Assembly (NCBI GenBank): GCA_034508935.3 | Contig: CM067446.1 | Coordinates: 58,356,206-58,420,205, forward strand | Direction: 5' to 3' | Length of the DNA: 64,000 nt | Source: Berghia stephanieae | Lineage: Eukaryota > Mollusca > Gastropoda > Nudibranchia > Aeolidiidae | Shown here: positions 1 to 11,794 of the stretch, piece by piece | Numbering within the stretch: position 1 is the first letter of the stretch | Layout of the letters: each line of letters opens with the position of its first letter | Notes under the pieces: model-generated | What the model saw: only the letters and a program-made list of their open reading frames with translations | What the model was told of the DNA's origin: nothing | Database searches by the model: none | Made by a program: the position numbers and the translations under genes

Positions 1-869
1 CTTGCAAACATTAAAACAAAATCAAGTTCAAGACACAATCAGATTTTAAATTATTAAAATTAAAGGAAAGTAATATGATGACTGCATTTAAGACTTAAAG
101 TGCAATGGTTGTATTTTTATAGCACCACAAGAGTCAAATCATTATATATAGTCAAACCTGATGCAACTATCAGAAACATCCGTATTACTGCAATCTATAA
201 TTAAATCTGGAAGTTTTATCAATGTTTTGTTTTGCAACTTCGTGTCATCATCCTAACAGGAAGTTGATACAGATATCAACAATATAGCTCCGGAGAAAAT
301 ATTGAACTTCATAAAATGAAGAGAAGCGATCTTAATATCGCAGATAAAAATAGTAGGATGATATGAAATTATAAAGCGCCTTTAGAATCCAAGCTTTAAT
401 ACATCTTGAATCGAGAACAATTTTGTGTAATTATCTCACTTCACTTTCACTCTCGAGGTAAATCTTTGTTTACTTCCGGGTATCTCCACTCCACCTATTC
501 CCAACTATCTATCTATTTAGTTGTGTTCGATTGACTGTCAATAACAACAATATCAGGTTACAGGGAGTTATTATTTGAATATACAATCTGAAGTCTAGGT
601 TATTTTGGTTGCATTTTTTTTTAGCTTTTGCTTCTTCATTGTATGATATTTTTTTTTGACAGACAGAGATCATGTCTGTATATTCTCGAGCTCACTTTGA
701 ACTGAATACTCATCACACTCACACTACCCTCTCACTCTTACTCCTTACTTATACTTACTCCAGTTTTTTTGTTTTTTTTTTCACTCACTACACCAATACT
801 CATAGAACGGGAGACCTAAACACGGGATCAAGTCCCTATAAAATTTCTATTAAAGAAAAATCATAAAAA
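1..869. other. Upstream flank of the Josephin gene
   Basis: AT-rich sequence without a recognisable coding exon, RNA gene or transposon. The short open frame near 672-866 is compositionally biased (runs of T and CACT repeats) and resembles nothing known to me. The Josephin promoter probably lies here or just downstream, but I see no clear TATA or initiator. Confidence 0.4.
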
Positions 870-960
870 TATTTTTCAAAGCCCAGCGTCGTATCACAAT
901 CACATCAAAATCAATCGAGAGTCCACCGCCACCAGGCCAAGGCCGTGCCGTAAAAGTAAA
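870..960 (+). other. Possible 5' non-coding exon of the Josephin gene
   Basis: The first coding exon of the Josephin gene is preceded directly by a splice acceptor (TTTGACAG just before 1469), so a spliced leader exon must exist upstream. The stretch ending at 960 is less AT-rich than its surroundings and is followed by a perfect donor, GTAAGTG, at 961. This is inference from splice signals only; the 5' boundary is a guess. Confidence 0.28.
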
Positions 961-1470
961 GTAAGTGTAATAATCAAGAAGAGACGAGATAATTAAGTTC
1001 AGTTAAGGAGAGATTGATGATAAAGTTTTCCAACAGCTCGACCAACTGTGTAAAAAACACATGTTCTCTGTCATGCCTAAAACTAACAAAGCTATCGTCA
1101 CTTCAGACAAAATCTAAAGTCTAAACTTTATATTATCAGCAAGTTGTCATCTACTCTTCTACTTCTACTCCTGACACTGAATAAGTTCCAAATGTTGGCA
1201 GTGAACAGTAAGTTGTAAGTCAAGCATTCCACAAAAACATCAATGCAGAACTGAAGACCCAAACTTGCAAAGCAATCCAAACTAAAAATTTAAAAAATCA
1301 GAAAAAAAGACGATAATAATGTCGTTTTCAAGATACCTAATACTACATACATATGTTCATAATGCCTTTTACTTCTAACACCAACACAGACTATTTTTTG
1401 AATCTACATTTCCAAAAATATTAAAAAAATTATTTTTTTTATTCTCTCTTAATTTTCCTATTTGACAGTC

Positions 1471-4342
1471 ATGGATGAGGTTCATCAAATCTCAGATACT
1501 CCACTGTACCATGAACGACAGTCTAAAGAACTCTGTGCTCTTCATGTTCTGAACAATTTATTTCAGGACAAACAAGCATTTACAAAGAAAGATCTTGATG
1601 ATATTTGCATCAGGTATAAGATTTTAGCAACCTTTTATATTAAAAAAAAAATCACAAGAAAGCTACTCACGAATTTTTATATGGTTTACTAGTTCCAAGA
1701 TCTGCCTATAGAATGGGATATAAGTTACTTTATTGAGCTGATGACCAAAGCAATAATTTACAGTAAAATTACTTTAAACCGAAAAATACCTTAAACCGCA
1801 AAGAATTTAATAAATTGTACTCGTTTCTTCATTATCTTTGTACTAATTCTTACGATGAACCGAAATACTTCTAAGCAGGACTTTCTTTAAACTGAAACAA
1901 CTTGAGAGCACCTTCCCTTTTTCTCTCTCTATTTTTCTTCAAAAATTCGGGAAGGAGGCCACACGTAAAAATGCCCGGCGATATTAAACAAAGAGTGTAA
2001 GTATAAGATGAGGGTGATGGTTGGGGTGGGGGGTAGGCAAACACTTCAATCACTGCACTTGGTCTTGGCCAACACCACAATCGCAGAGACTGGAAAAGGA
2101 AGACCAGCGGGTGACTGACAGGCAAAAAAAAATGAGGAAAGAGGGGAGTTGGGGTGTAGAATCACGCAAGCGAGATTTTCTCGCTCCTGTGTTGATGCTT
2201 TGGAACTGACTGGATTTTCAACATGACAATAAGGAGGGGGGTGGTAGACAACTTACCATTGACATGCCATTTCATTTCCACTTTGTTTAAATGTGTGTGA
2301 GGGGGGGGGGGGGGGGGGGAGGTTCTATGTAATGAGGCCCTTGAACCTAACGGCTTTTCAACAAAAGAGAGATGTGTAGTAGACAGCTTAGCATTGACAC
2401 GCCTTTTCATTTCCATTTCAATTCACCTCTGGGTAGCTGCGCATCATTCATTATCAATTATCGCACAAGAACTTTCGATCTTATTTTAGCTTTGCATTTT
2501 ACTAAAAGATGTCTAAAAGAAAGCACTGTACTTACACGTTGGAGTTTAAAATCAAAATACTATGTGAAGTCGAAGAAAAAAAATTGTTGATCAAGACGGA
2601 GATATGTAAAATACACGGCATCCCGAACTCAACTCTTTCAACAATTTTGAATTGAAAACGAAAACCCCCAAAAATATTTTTAAAACACACACAAAAAACA
2701 ATAATTTTTTTTAATGGTTACGAAGACGGCATTTATTCAACAACTCCATTTAACGGGAAACCCATGATACGATTAAATGAGCAAATTCCTTAAATAGCTA
2801 CTACCCTTGAAAAACATTGCAAAACGGGAACTTGCTTTAAACCAAAATGTCTTTAAATCGAAATGGTTTAGAAGGTCCCCAAAATTTCGGTTTAAAGTAA
2901 TTCTACTGTACTTTCTTTCATCATTTACATAACGTCATTAACCAACCCTTTCTGATCCTCTTTCGGTATTGACAATTTATGATAGCACAAATTTATTAAG
3001 TTTTGTAAACCCTGTCAAGATAATTATTTTTTATTAGACAAAGCTCCATTATATATAGGTCTGTCTTAAATGGTTTCAGTATCATTGCCATTTGCTTGAT
3101 TTGGTTGTCATATATTACAGTTTTTATGACTTTATTTTACGGTAACGTCATATATGTCTATTCTTTTACTGAAATTTGATGAAAGATTGTGCTTTTTGCT
3201 GTCCTATTGAAAGGCAGGCTTGGAAATAAATTTACACAATGCATTGATGCCGTTTATATTTTATGTTCTTTTCAGGTTGTGTCCAGACAGGTTTTTTAAT
3301 CCCCATAGGAGTATGTTAGGACTAGGCAATTATGATGTTAACGTCTTAATGGCTGCTCTCAAGAAAAAAGGCTATGATGTAAAGTGGTGGGATAAAAGAA
3401 AGTAAGAATCACCCTCTCGCTCTCTAGTTGCTGGATTTTTTAAATGGCTTTTTTTTCCCCCAATAGATGAATTGTTAATTGTAATCACTGTTTGGTAACC
3501 AGCCTATTGGATGACAACTTTACCAGGTTATTGGCTGAAATGGATTATTAAAAAGACACTGCAGTGGCGAGGGAGGGAATTGAATTTTTAAGTATCAGTA
3601 TCATTAATGAGTAAAGTTTTGTCCATTCATATTGGATTAAGATTTACTGACAATGATTTGAAATAGTTGCTTTTTGTTACTTTTCGAAAAGTTTGAAAAC
3701 CAATTTGGTTTAAGAGTATGTGAATAATATACAATATGTTCTGGTTCATTTGACTGTTGCCTTTTTTTATTATCATGTTATTACTCAATTATTATTTTTT
3801 TTAATGAATAATTTATTTTTGGTTCTTTTCCTCTCCAAAGGGATGTTGACATTTTGGCTATGGAACATATTATGGGCCTGATTCTAAATGTACCTTCAGA
3901 CTATAAAATTGGATTTGTTACCCTGCCAATTCATCGGAAACACTGGATTGCCATCAAGTATTTACACGGTCAGTTTATGAATTTAGATTCCAAATTAGCA
4001 AAGCCAAAGCCTGTTGGAAATGGAGACTTAGACAGCCTTATCAGTTTTTTACGAGAAGAAATGAAAGACAATGATAGGCAGCTGTTTTTAGTGATTACCC
4101 AAGAAGTCAGTGATAAAGCTTTGTGGATGAGGTCTACTGCTGATGCTACAAGCTCAGATACTGTGGGCTCAGCAACTACAAATGAATATGAAGGGCTCAA
4201 AAATAAAAACAATTTAAAAGCATCTCCTATTGGTGATAAAGAAATCAATCAAAATTCATCAATTTCCACCTTTGCACAAACTTTGGATCCTTGTGAAAAC
4301 CTCTACTTTGAATACTTGATTTGCAAGCATGAATGGTCATAG
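1471..4342 (+). CDS. JOSD1/2: Josephin-domain deubiquitinase, JOSD1/JOSD2 family (3 coding exons)
   Basis: Coding exons are 1471-1613, 3276-3401 and 3841-4342. They join in phase to 256 codons ending in TAG. Josephin proteins are cysteine proteases that remove ubiquitin. The protein shows the family blocks in order: [17 protein letters not shown] with nucleophile Cys22 and oxyanion Gln17; [16 protein letters not shown] (residues 56-71); KWWDKR (84-89); [12 protein letters not shown] with catalytic His124; and NLDSKL with Asp139, in the place of ataxin-3 Asn134. The blocks YHERQ, NPHRS and GLILN look slightly closer to JOSD2 than to JOSD1, but the split is not safe. The domain ends near residue 186. 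A Ser/Asn/Thr-rich tail of about 70 residues follows, making the protein longer than vertebrate JOSD1 (about 200) or JOSD2 (about 190). There are no ataxin-3 UIM motifs or polyQ. A tract preceded by TTTGACAG means the 5' UTR is spliced. Intron 1 carries a pogo-like transposon. Confidence 0.93.
1761..2908. mobile_element. Pogo/Tigger-like DNA transposon, deleted, in JOSD intron 1
   Basis: Inverted termini can be read at both ends. The left end starts CAGTAAAATTACTTTAAACC; the reverse complement of the right end starts CAGTAGAATTACTTTAAACC. Both ends abut the dinucleotide TA, the target duplication expected of Tc1/mariner-pogo elements. Inside is a fragment of the CENP-B/pogo N-terminal helix-turn-helix (2509-2655) but no DDE catalytic domain, so this is an internally deleted, non-autonomous copy. 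It also holds a 19-bp poly-G tract (2301-2319) and a partial internal duplication (about 2230-2290 resembling 2372-2430). Confidence 0.8.
2509..2655 (+). pseudogene. Remnant of a pogo/Tigger transposase N-terminus (CENP-B-type HTH)
   Basis: An open frame of 48 codons starts [18 protein letters not shown] and ends with [13 protein letters not shown] before a stop. The spacing and the GIP-STLSTIL block are the hallmark of the CENP-B N-terminal DNA-binding domain found in pogo/Tigger transposases. The frame ends right after the first helix-turn-helix, so no functional transposase can be made. It sits inside matching inverted repeats, which supports the assignment. Confidence 0.75.
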
Positions 4343-4472
4343 TTTGAACATTGTCAATCAAGGGACTGCTTTATTTTTATATTGAATGTAAGCAGTGTGC
4401 GTTGATCTTGAGGCTAAACAGCCTTAACTTGACATTGTATACATACTTAAGTGAGGTATATAATATATATAT

Positions 4473-4562
<90 letters not shown>

Positions 4563-5616
4563 TTATTTATTTATTTATTTATTTTTTGCTACTTATTCCA
4601 TGTAACATAAAATTATGATTTATAAATCTGGCTGTTCAAACACAACCAGATCCTAATCCTATATCTATCTTTCCCATTGGTGCTGATATAACTTAAGAGT
4701 GACACAAATTTTGTTAATTTACTCAAAACAAACAATGTTAGATTCATTCTTCAACTCAGCCAATGTTAATCTGACATGAACATTTGAAATTTACATGCAG
4801 ATATTCTTTATTTCTCTTTTTTAAAATCTAATATTATCCTCATGGATTCATGTAACGCTTTCATAAATTTTTAAAAAATAGTTCTATTTTCATAATCTGA
4901 TTGCCTTATCACAAATTACTTTGTACGTTCCCATCATTTCTTACAGTATTGTCCCTCTTTTGTTTTGTAATTTCAACAAATGATAATTATCAATATCATG
5001 GCGTCTTTCAGCATATGACATTTGGATTTTATATGTACCAGTCTGGTAATCAGTACTTCCAATCATTCGTATTTTCACAGTAATATCTGGACTTTCCACA
5101 TCCTCGGGGGGATGCCAAAAAAATTCAGGCTCTTTGACCTGTTAAGTGCACTGATTCCATTATGTGTTTTAGTTGGTTCCTCTGATGTCTATATCTATCC
5201 CAACCACTCTATTGTCAAGACCTTTTTCTCAATCCCTTCATTTCTCTTTAAAACTTTGTAAATATAATGTTTTTTGGTGTAAATGAAGTTTATTTTAAAA
5301 AGACAGGTCATAGTTATTGTGTGCAAGTTCTTGAAACATACTCTTAGGACATACCATTTTTGATCCTCTAGAAACGTTATTTTCAAAATTCTTCTGGGTC
5401 TTTGTCCTCCTAATCCCCACAGGGACTTTGTTCCTGGACCTTACTGGGGGGTCTTTAACAGTCCCTTGCAAACTTTACTTACCTTTTGGATATGGGCGTT
5501 GGAAGCACTGATAACGGTTTTATTAGAATTTACCACTGTAAAAGATTTGTGATTGGTTATGTATTGAACTCCTTTATAATTCAATGTTATGAAGATACTA
5601 ATTGGCCACTTTATTG
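4343..5616. other. 3' flank of JOSD, no gene seen
   Basis: This probably includes the JOSD 3' UTR, but no polyadenylation site can be singled out because AATAAA-like strings are common in this AT-rich sequence. Apart from the AT microsatellite at about 4465-4585 I see nothing that I can name. Confidence 0.4.
4465..4585. repeat. (AT)n microsatellite running into (TTTA)n
   Basis: About 90 bp of alternating AT is followed by about seven ATTT units. It lies about 120 bp downstream of the JOSD stop codon. A second long AT tract occurs in SNX29 intron 6. Confidence 0.95.
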
Positions 5617-5631
5617 AACAGCAAGTATTTG

Positions 5632-5938
5632 TGTGGCTATGTGTGGTCTAGTGGTATGACATTGGCATTTGGATCGGAAGGTCCTGGGTTCAAGCCTTGC
5701 TTGGAGCACAGTTGAGTCCATGGAAAAGGCTCTTTACTCACATTCTGTCACCGCACTCGGATGTAAAATGAGTACCTGGCCTTAACAGTGTTACCTCTGT
5801 CCGAAAACAATTGTAATATCGCCTCACAGGCGTCATGTCCCGTCCTACATGTTCAGTGTTGCTGTTGGCCAAGGACCCTTGTAAAGTGCTTTGAGCACAT
5901 TTAGTGGATATTGCGCTACATTAAAGCTCATTTTTTTA
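5632..5938 (+). mobile_element. tRNA-headed SINE (family T1), full length
   Basis: The head has a box A-like TGGTCTAGTGG and a box B-like GGTTCAAGCC at tRNA spacing. A body with AAATGAGTACCTGG follows, then the tail TTGTAAAGTGCTTTGAGCA. The element is flanked by imperfect 15-bp direct repeats, AACAGCAAGTATTTG on the left and AACAGCAAATATTTG on the right, as expected for LINE-mediated retroposition. A second copy of the same family lies at about 48220-48512. Confidence 0.85.
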
Positions 5939-6245
5939 AACAGCAAATATTTGACGAATATTGTCACAACATTTATGATGGTTACTCTGAACAATTTATG
6001 TTCAGTTTTCTTTTCCCATGCATAACATTCTTTTGATGTTCTCTGTTGATGGTGGAATTTTGCTTTCTATTATTTTTGAAGGTCCCAAATTTCTTATGTT
6101 CCTATTCCTTGTACTTTTTGTTCATGTCCCTAGGCTCTGGTTGGGATCCTTTTTTGAAGGAGCCAGTCAGTCTGATGATAGAATTTGTTACATTTTAAAA
6201 ATATTTAATAAATAAATAAATAAATTAATTTTGTCAATCAGTTCT

Positions 6246-7010
6246 TGTTAACCACGGGGATGGGGTCTTTTGAGCCTCCCATGGTTGGCGAGGAGGTCAC
6301 TCTTGCTGTATCTTCTATGCCCCTATATCCAGATTCCTTTTCCTGGGTGGGGTTCCTGACCTCCCATAGTGGGCAGGGGGGTACATACTGTGTCTTCTAT
6401 CCCTTATATCTGTTTTCCAACATGCTTTCTGTCTTTGTCTTGGAATGAGATTACTTGGTTTTGTCCTGACCCTGGCCGGAGTCCTAGCTGGGAGGGAAAC
6501 AGTCAAATATATAGTTATTGTTTTGGGAGGTGATATTTTTTTCCTTGTAAATCATATCTCTGTTATGTATTATTATATGTTATTTTGAATTTATAATGTA
6601 AGCATTTGAGTCTGTTCCTCTTTGTTGGATTTTGTGCTTGTGTTCGGATGGGACTTATAGGTGGTCTCAAACTAAGTACTTTGATCGTGTGCTCTTGGAA
6701 TCTACATCTGATCCCTATTTGTTCCCAGTTCCCCTATGTCTTACCTTTTCTTGGGTGCTTTATATGTAATTCTAGAACTTTTTACTATTGCATTTTCTTC
6801 CTTTTTACTGGCGCTGATATAACCTAAATGTGTTGCAAGCGCCGTAAAACCCTTAAAAGGACAAAAACAAACAACAGATTCCTTTTCGAGTTTGCTTTCT
6901 ATTTTTGTCTTGAAATGAGATAACTTGGTTCTATCCTGATCATTGGCTGAGAGGAAAACAGTCAAATGAATAATATTAATTCTGGGAGATGGCTTTTTAG
7001 TAGTTTCGGA
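6246..7010 (+). mobile_element. Older family A retroposon, split by a younger one
   Basis: The parts at 6246-6342 and 6888-7010 match consecutive stretches of the family A 5' half (the GAGGTCAC...CTTCTATGCCCC block, then GTTTGCTTTCT...GGGAGATG). Divergence is clearly higher than in intact copies. The 3' half is missing or unrecognisable. The interruption is exactly the intact copy at 6343-6875 plus its target duplication. Confidence 0.7.
6343..6875 (+). mobile_element. Family A retroposon, intact, nested
   Basis: A full-length copy starts at CTGGGTGGGGTTCCTGACC and ends GCAAGCGCCGTAAAACCC plus an A/C-rich tail. The perfect 13-bp target duplication CAGATTCCTTTTC lies on both sides (6330-6342 and 6875-6887). 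The short hairpin ACCTCCC...GGGGGGT lies close to the 5' end. I see no convincing tRNA, 5S or 7SL head, so the promoter type is unknown. Confidence 0.85.
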
Positions 7011-9209
7011 CAAGAATATTGATAGACTGATCTTGGTATCTACCTTTATTCTTTGTTTAAATTACTTGTCTCTTTGATTTTTAAAATTTATTAGTTTTTT
7101 TTTTTTTTTTGCTCTGGCAATTGTTAGACTTTTAGATCAATGACTTTTTCATCCTCCTCTTTTTCATTGATACTTAGATGTTGTTGCAAGTATTTGCCAA
7201 TCTCCTAAAATCCAATAAAAAGTCTGAGTCTCCATTTGGAAAAATGATCTCGAACTTTAAGAATAATGGCGCCATTTTTATAGGTTAAGTGCCTCCTTCA
7301 AATTGTGGAATGTATATAACAATGTGATTTTATTTTTCTTGTTATTTGCCCAAAATGTTTGTAATAGCCATATTTATTTAATGAGTATCACCATGTTTCA
7401 ATTGTTTTGTTTTGTTTTTTTTGTTATTGTTTTTTTAATGTGGGAAAATGTAAGTGATATACCTAATTTATTTCATGTGGGTAAGTTCTTTTTCACCCAA
7501 ATAACTATTTAGTCATATTTATAAACAATCGACGTCGGGCTGAAGCTTGGTGCTTGGTTGGTAATGGAAGCTTGCTTGCTGTCAATTCATGACTGGGTGT
7601 GCAATGGAAGAGATGGTCCCTTCCACCATTCATAATTCTTCGTTTTCTGTCACTTATTTTATAACTAATAGAATAGACCAGATGAATATTTTGGTAGAAT
7701 TTAAACAATCTGAAATAACTAACTCTATTGCTGTTTTGATGGCAAATATAGATAAGAATTTCAAATTAGTATTTTATTGCACCATGGATGATCGTCAATT
7801 TGTAATTTTGCTCTATGCTAGATATTTGATCATGCTTTGGACTCATCTAATTATATTTGTTTAAGATCAACTTTTTTTTCTGTCAAGCCTAGTCTTTACT
7901 AAATGCCTGATGGACTTTAATTTTTTGCATTAAAAATATGTTACATTGTATATTATGATCCTTGTTATGTTTTGAATAAGGTACTGGAGATGAATTCAAT
8001 TTTACTGGCATTGTTTTCTTTTTTGTTTGTTTTTTAAATTTCTTTTGTGGAAATGGCAGAAGTATGTCAGTTTGGAAATATGTGTTTCAAGGTTTATGTC
8101 TACAAGTGTATTTGCTCTACAATGAATATATTTCATTAAAAAAAAAAAAAAAATTGTGTTAAAATTCAAATTTAATATTTTAAAACCTTCATCTATTAAT
8201 GTTTTATTGCTTAAATCAATCTTTTATTCAAATTTAACCACCTGATGCAAGTTTGTTGCTTTCCTTGTAAACATATGGCAGTTGTTGGAAAATTTAAAGA
8301 AAGTGAAGGTGGTGTTTGGCATAAGGCCTATTGGCCAGTGTCAATTTCGACCTGATCCAATCCAACCTGACCTGACATGGAGTCTGATCAACAGTAAAAA
8401 AAAACAACTTGATGTTTTGCTTAATTTGGATTAAATTTTAAAAAAGTAAGTATAACTTAATTGCTTTGACTGGTGCTCATCATCCTAATCTCTCTCTATT
8501 TTTTTATGTGGACGGATGTGTGTGTTTTGTGTGAGTGTGCACATATATGTGTTGTGTTTGATCCGAACACTTTCTCACACTCTCAAAATAAACCTACATA
8601 ATTAATTTTCTCTGTGCTATCAGTCATTTCATGTAATATGTCATGTGCTCTAGACATTTATTGTTCTCACATTGTTTCCTTTGTCGTAGCATGAATGGAA
8701 CTAAATAATCTCTATTTCTCTATATTGTCTCTCTTCATTCTGGGAGCTACCTCTTTTCTTGAATAAATCTCCATTGTTTTAGGCACTTATGGATTTCTTC
8801 AAACCAACTGATCGGCTCAGTCAGACTTAGTATTACTGACTATCTTGTTATCTTTTTCCTTCATGTCGTGATATGATCTGTACGTTTCAAAAGCCATATT
8901 AAACTCTTAAAAACAAACTTTTAAAAATGTTTGAAACTGTTGATGAATGTAATTTATGTGTGATTTTCTTTTCTAGTCATAAAGAAATACATGCTGAAAT
9001 TGAAATATTTTTTCCATGAATTAGATGTATAATATGATGAGTCAATGACAATGGGAATATATTTTAACTCAAATTTCTCTTCTTTCATTCCATGAAAATA
9101 TTTACTACAAGTGAATTAATCTTGGTTCTATGTATAAATTGTTATGTTTGAGAGTTGGTTTGCATCATTCATAAGCTCTGATAAACTTACATTGTATTAT
9201 TTACAACAG
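7011..9209. other. Intergenic, no gene seen
   Basis: AT-rich sequence with several homopolymer T and A runs (for example about 7093-7110 and 8140-8153). Open frames here are short and made of hydrophobic, low-complexity residues. I recognise no transposon or RNA. Confidence 0.4.
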
Positions 9210-10005
9210 GATCTCTCTAATCAGGAAATGTCTGTCACTGCCAAAATTGTCCCAATTAGCCTAATTTTCTGATTTGTAGGGGAAGTGGAAATTTCAGTTG
9301 TCCTACTAATCTTTTGGGGGGCAAAATGGCCGAGTGGTTAAGGCATTGCACTGTGACCCGGCAGATCCCGAGTTCAAACCCCACTTCAGGCACTTTCGTT
9401 TTTTTCCTTGGGCAAGATTATTAACCCCCAATTTGCTCACTTTGTACAATATGGGTGATTCCTGTTGACATCAGACACCTTGTTTGATAAAATATCTATA
9501 TTCCTTCATGGAATGCTAGGCGACGATATCTTATGATGTCGTTCGTGGCGGAAGGGCATAATTTTTTAAAAACTAATCTTTTAAGTAATAAAAGCCCTGC
9601 TGCCATGTCATCACAATCTCTCTAGATGTGTAGCTGTGAAACAAACTGGTTAAGAAATATGGACTTCAAAGAGCTGGTCTAACAATGGAAGACTTAATTT
9701 ATTCGAGATGAGAGACATCCAAAGTTTTGATGTCAACTGGGTATGTGCAGTTGTCAACACCTTTAACAAAAGAAACCACCACCAATTGCTCAAATGAGAC
9801 ATTAGCTCCGCCCATACACCTTTACCTGTGAGGCTGGTTTCATATCTGAAGAGGCAAGAGACGGTAATGCAAGCAGACTTTTTGTTGGTTTAGCCATCTG
9901 CGTAACTTTTGGTTAAATGTTCCTAAAGAGAATTAATGAAACTTGCAACAAATTTTTCAATACAAGGCTCAGGCGATTTTTTCCTGATTAGACGGGGACC
10001 CTGTA
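9210..10005. mobile_element. Degenerate DNA transposon with CAGG...AATCAGGAAA termini
   Basis: The left end reads CAGGATCTCTCTAATCAGGA. The reverse complement of 9979-10005 reads CAGGGTCCCCGTCTAATCAG followed by GAAAA. A further related inverted copy is present near 10055-10083. CAGG starts of this kind are typical of Tigger/pogo-like elements. No transposase remains and no clean TA duplication is seen on the left, so the family is tentative. It contains a younger SINE at 9316-9571. Confidence 0.45.
9316..9571 (+). mobile_element. tRNA-headed SINE (family T2), tRNA-Leu/Ser-like head
   Basis: The head contains AATGGCCGAGTGGTTAAGGC (D-arm and box A of a class II tRNA) and GAGTTCAAACCC (box B/T-arm), spaced as in a tRNA with a long variable arm. 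A body containing CCTTGGGCAAGATTATTAAC follows. An exact 11-bp target duplication, ACTAATCTTTT, flanks it (9305-9315 and 9572-9582). It is inserted into an older DNA transposon. Confidence 0.85.
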
Positions 10006-11794
10006 CCAAATGGGAGGGATAAATTTCATAAGGAAAATTCTATTCAGATTTGCAGGTTTCCTGATTGGAGAGATTCCTGATTCCGAGGTCCCAATGTATA
10101 ATCCAACTCTCTGAAACGTTCCTTGCTGAGATAAAACAGTCCAGATTTCATTTTTGTTTGTTTCAATTTTTTTTTATTCCCTTAACTTTAAGATGGGTGT
10201 GGCCATCAGCTTCAGCGGAAGTGTATTGTGGGACAAATCCCTTGTCTAGATGGACTGAATACTCTTGTATTTCACAATTACTGGTAATAGTAGAATATCT
10301 TGGTTTGGTTTGGGAATCACAGCATGACATTGGATTATGGCTATTGTTGTAAAAAAAAAGTAAGAAAATAGGCAGTTCTTCAAAACCAAAAGGTTCATAG
10401 AGGGTTAAATAGATAATAGCAGTTGCTTGCTACCATTTTGATTGAACATTAGCCTATCACACAGTACTTTAAGTCAGATCTTAATAATAAAGCAAGTCAC
10501 CCAATCACTGCTGTGTGATCATGGGAGTCAGGAAAACATGTTAACTGCTTTTGGAATCGATATCAGTTCCTTTGCTTGTTTGGCTAGTGCTCTACCACTG
10601 CGTTATGAGGGCCCCTTTCTTTGTTACACGAGGGGTGATTATTTTCCTCTTGTATTTTTATATCTCCGCTATATGTGTCATATTATTTTGTATGTATAAA
10701 TTATTGTCACTGTATGCAGTGCATGTAAGGCAGTGCTTTTTGTCTCTAAGACATACATTTCTTCCACTGCATACTTCTGTTGTCCGTTTTGTCTAATCCT
10801 GTTGTTTTGCCTTTTCCAGTATTATAACTACATATTCAGAAGTCTAACAAGCACTGTTAACTTCTCTTTCTCAAAAAAGTTAAAATGATGAGTGTCGTCA
10901 TTTACATAAAATGTTAATGTACAACAAGATTCTTCATTTAAAATTTCTTTGTGCATTTAGCATTTTGTTTAATGACCTGTGATATGCATTTGGAAATTAT
11001 TGAACAAAAGAAGACATGAAAAGCAATTTTATTTCATTTTACTTCTTCCCAGACAATTAAAAACTGGAGTTTACATCATGCTCTAATTTTTAAAAAATGT
11101 ATTTCACTATACTGTTATTGTAAAATTGTGATTTTTGTGTGTGTGTGTTATTAAGATTAAATCCATACAGTTTCTCTGCTTTAAAATGTTAAATTATAAT
11201 TTAGTTTTTAAAAAATGGAAAATGGTGCTTTGATAAACTCACTTTACATACTTGATTACTCATAATTCCTAGTTTGCGTGGTGTGTGCGTTCATGTGCGC
11301 CCAGGTGTATGTGTATGTGCACATGGGTGTTTGTGTGTGTGCATGTGTTTTGTGTATGTGTGAATTGAATTACTTAGTCTTGGTTGTACAGTTTCCTTTT
11401 TTTTTTAAACATTGATCATTGAAAATAAAATAAGGATTAGACTTAAAATAGGAAAATAATAAGAAATGATTACCTACAGTGGTACGAGTTGAAAATGGAA
11501 AAGAAGACTGGTTGCGTAACACCCTGAAACATAGGACATTTGGCTTTCATTGAGAAGTAGACCATGAAATATTTAACTCTTCTCTTAGGAGTGGCGTAGT
11601 TCCAGAACCCAAAATTGATCTGTCCTGTGTGATACATCTCTTTTTTTCTATGCGCAGATATTACCCAAAAGTGTTTAAAGTCAATGGCCATTAATCTTCC
11701 GAAGCAAACTAATTTAGCCCCTCATAAATTGAGCCTAGCGAGCAGTTGGTGGAAGTCACTGGTAATCTGGGATTGTTGTGAAACCCTGGATGAC
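10006..11794. other. Intergenic, no gene seen
   Basis: It contains a GT-rich microsatellite-like stretch (about 11270-11370) and homopolymer runs. No exon with credible splice sites or conserved protein motif was seen on either strand. Confidence 0.4.
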
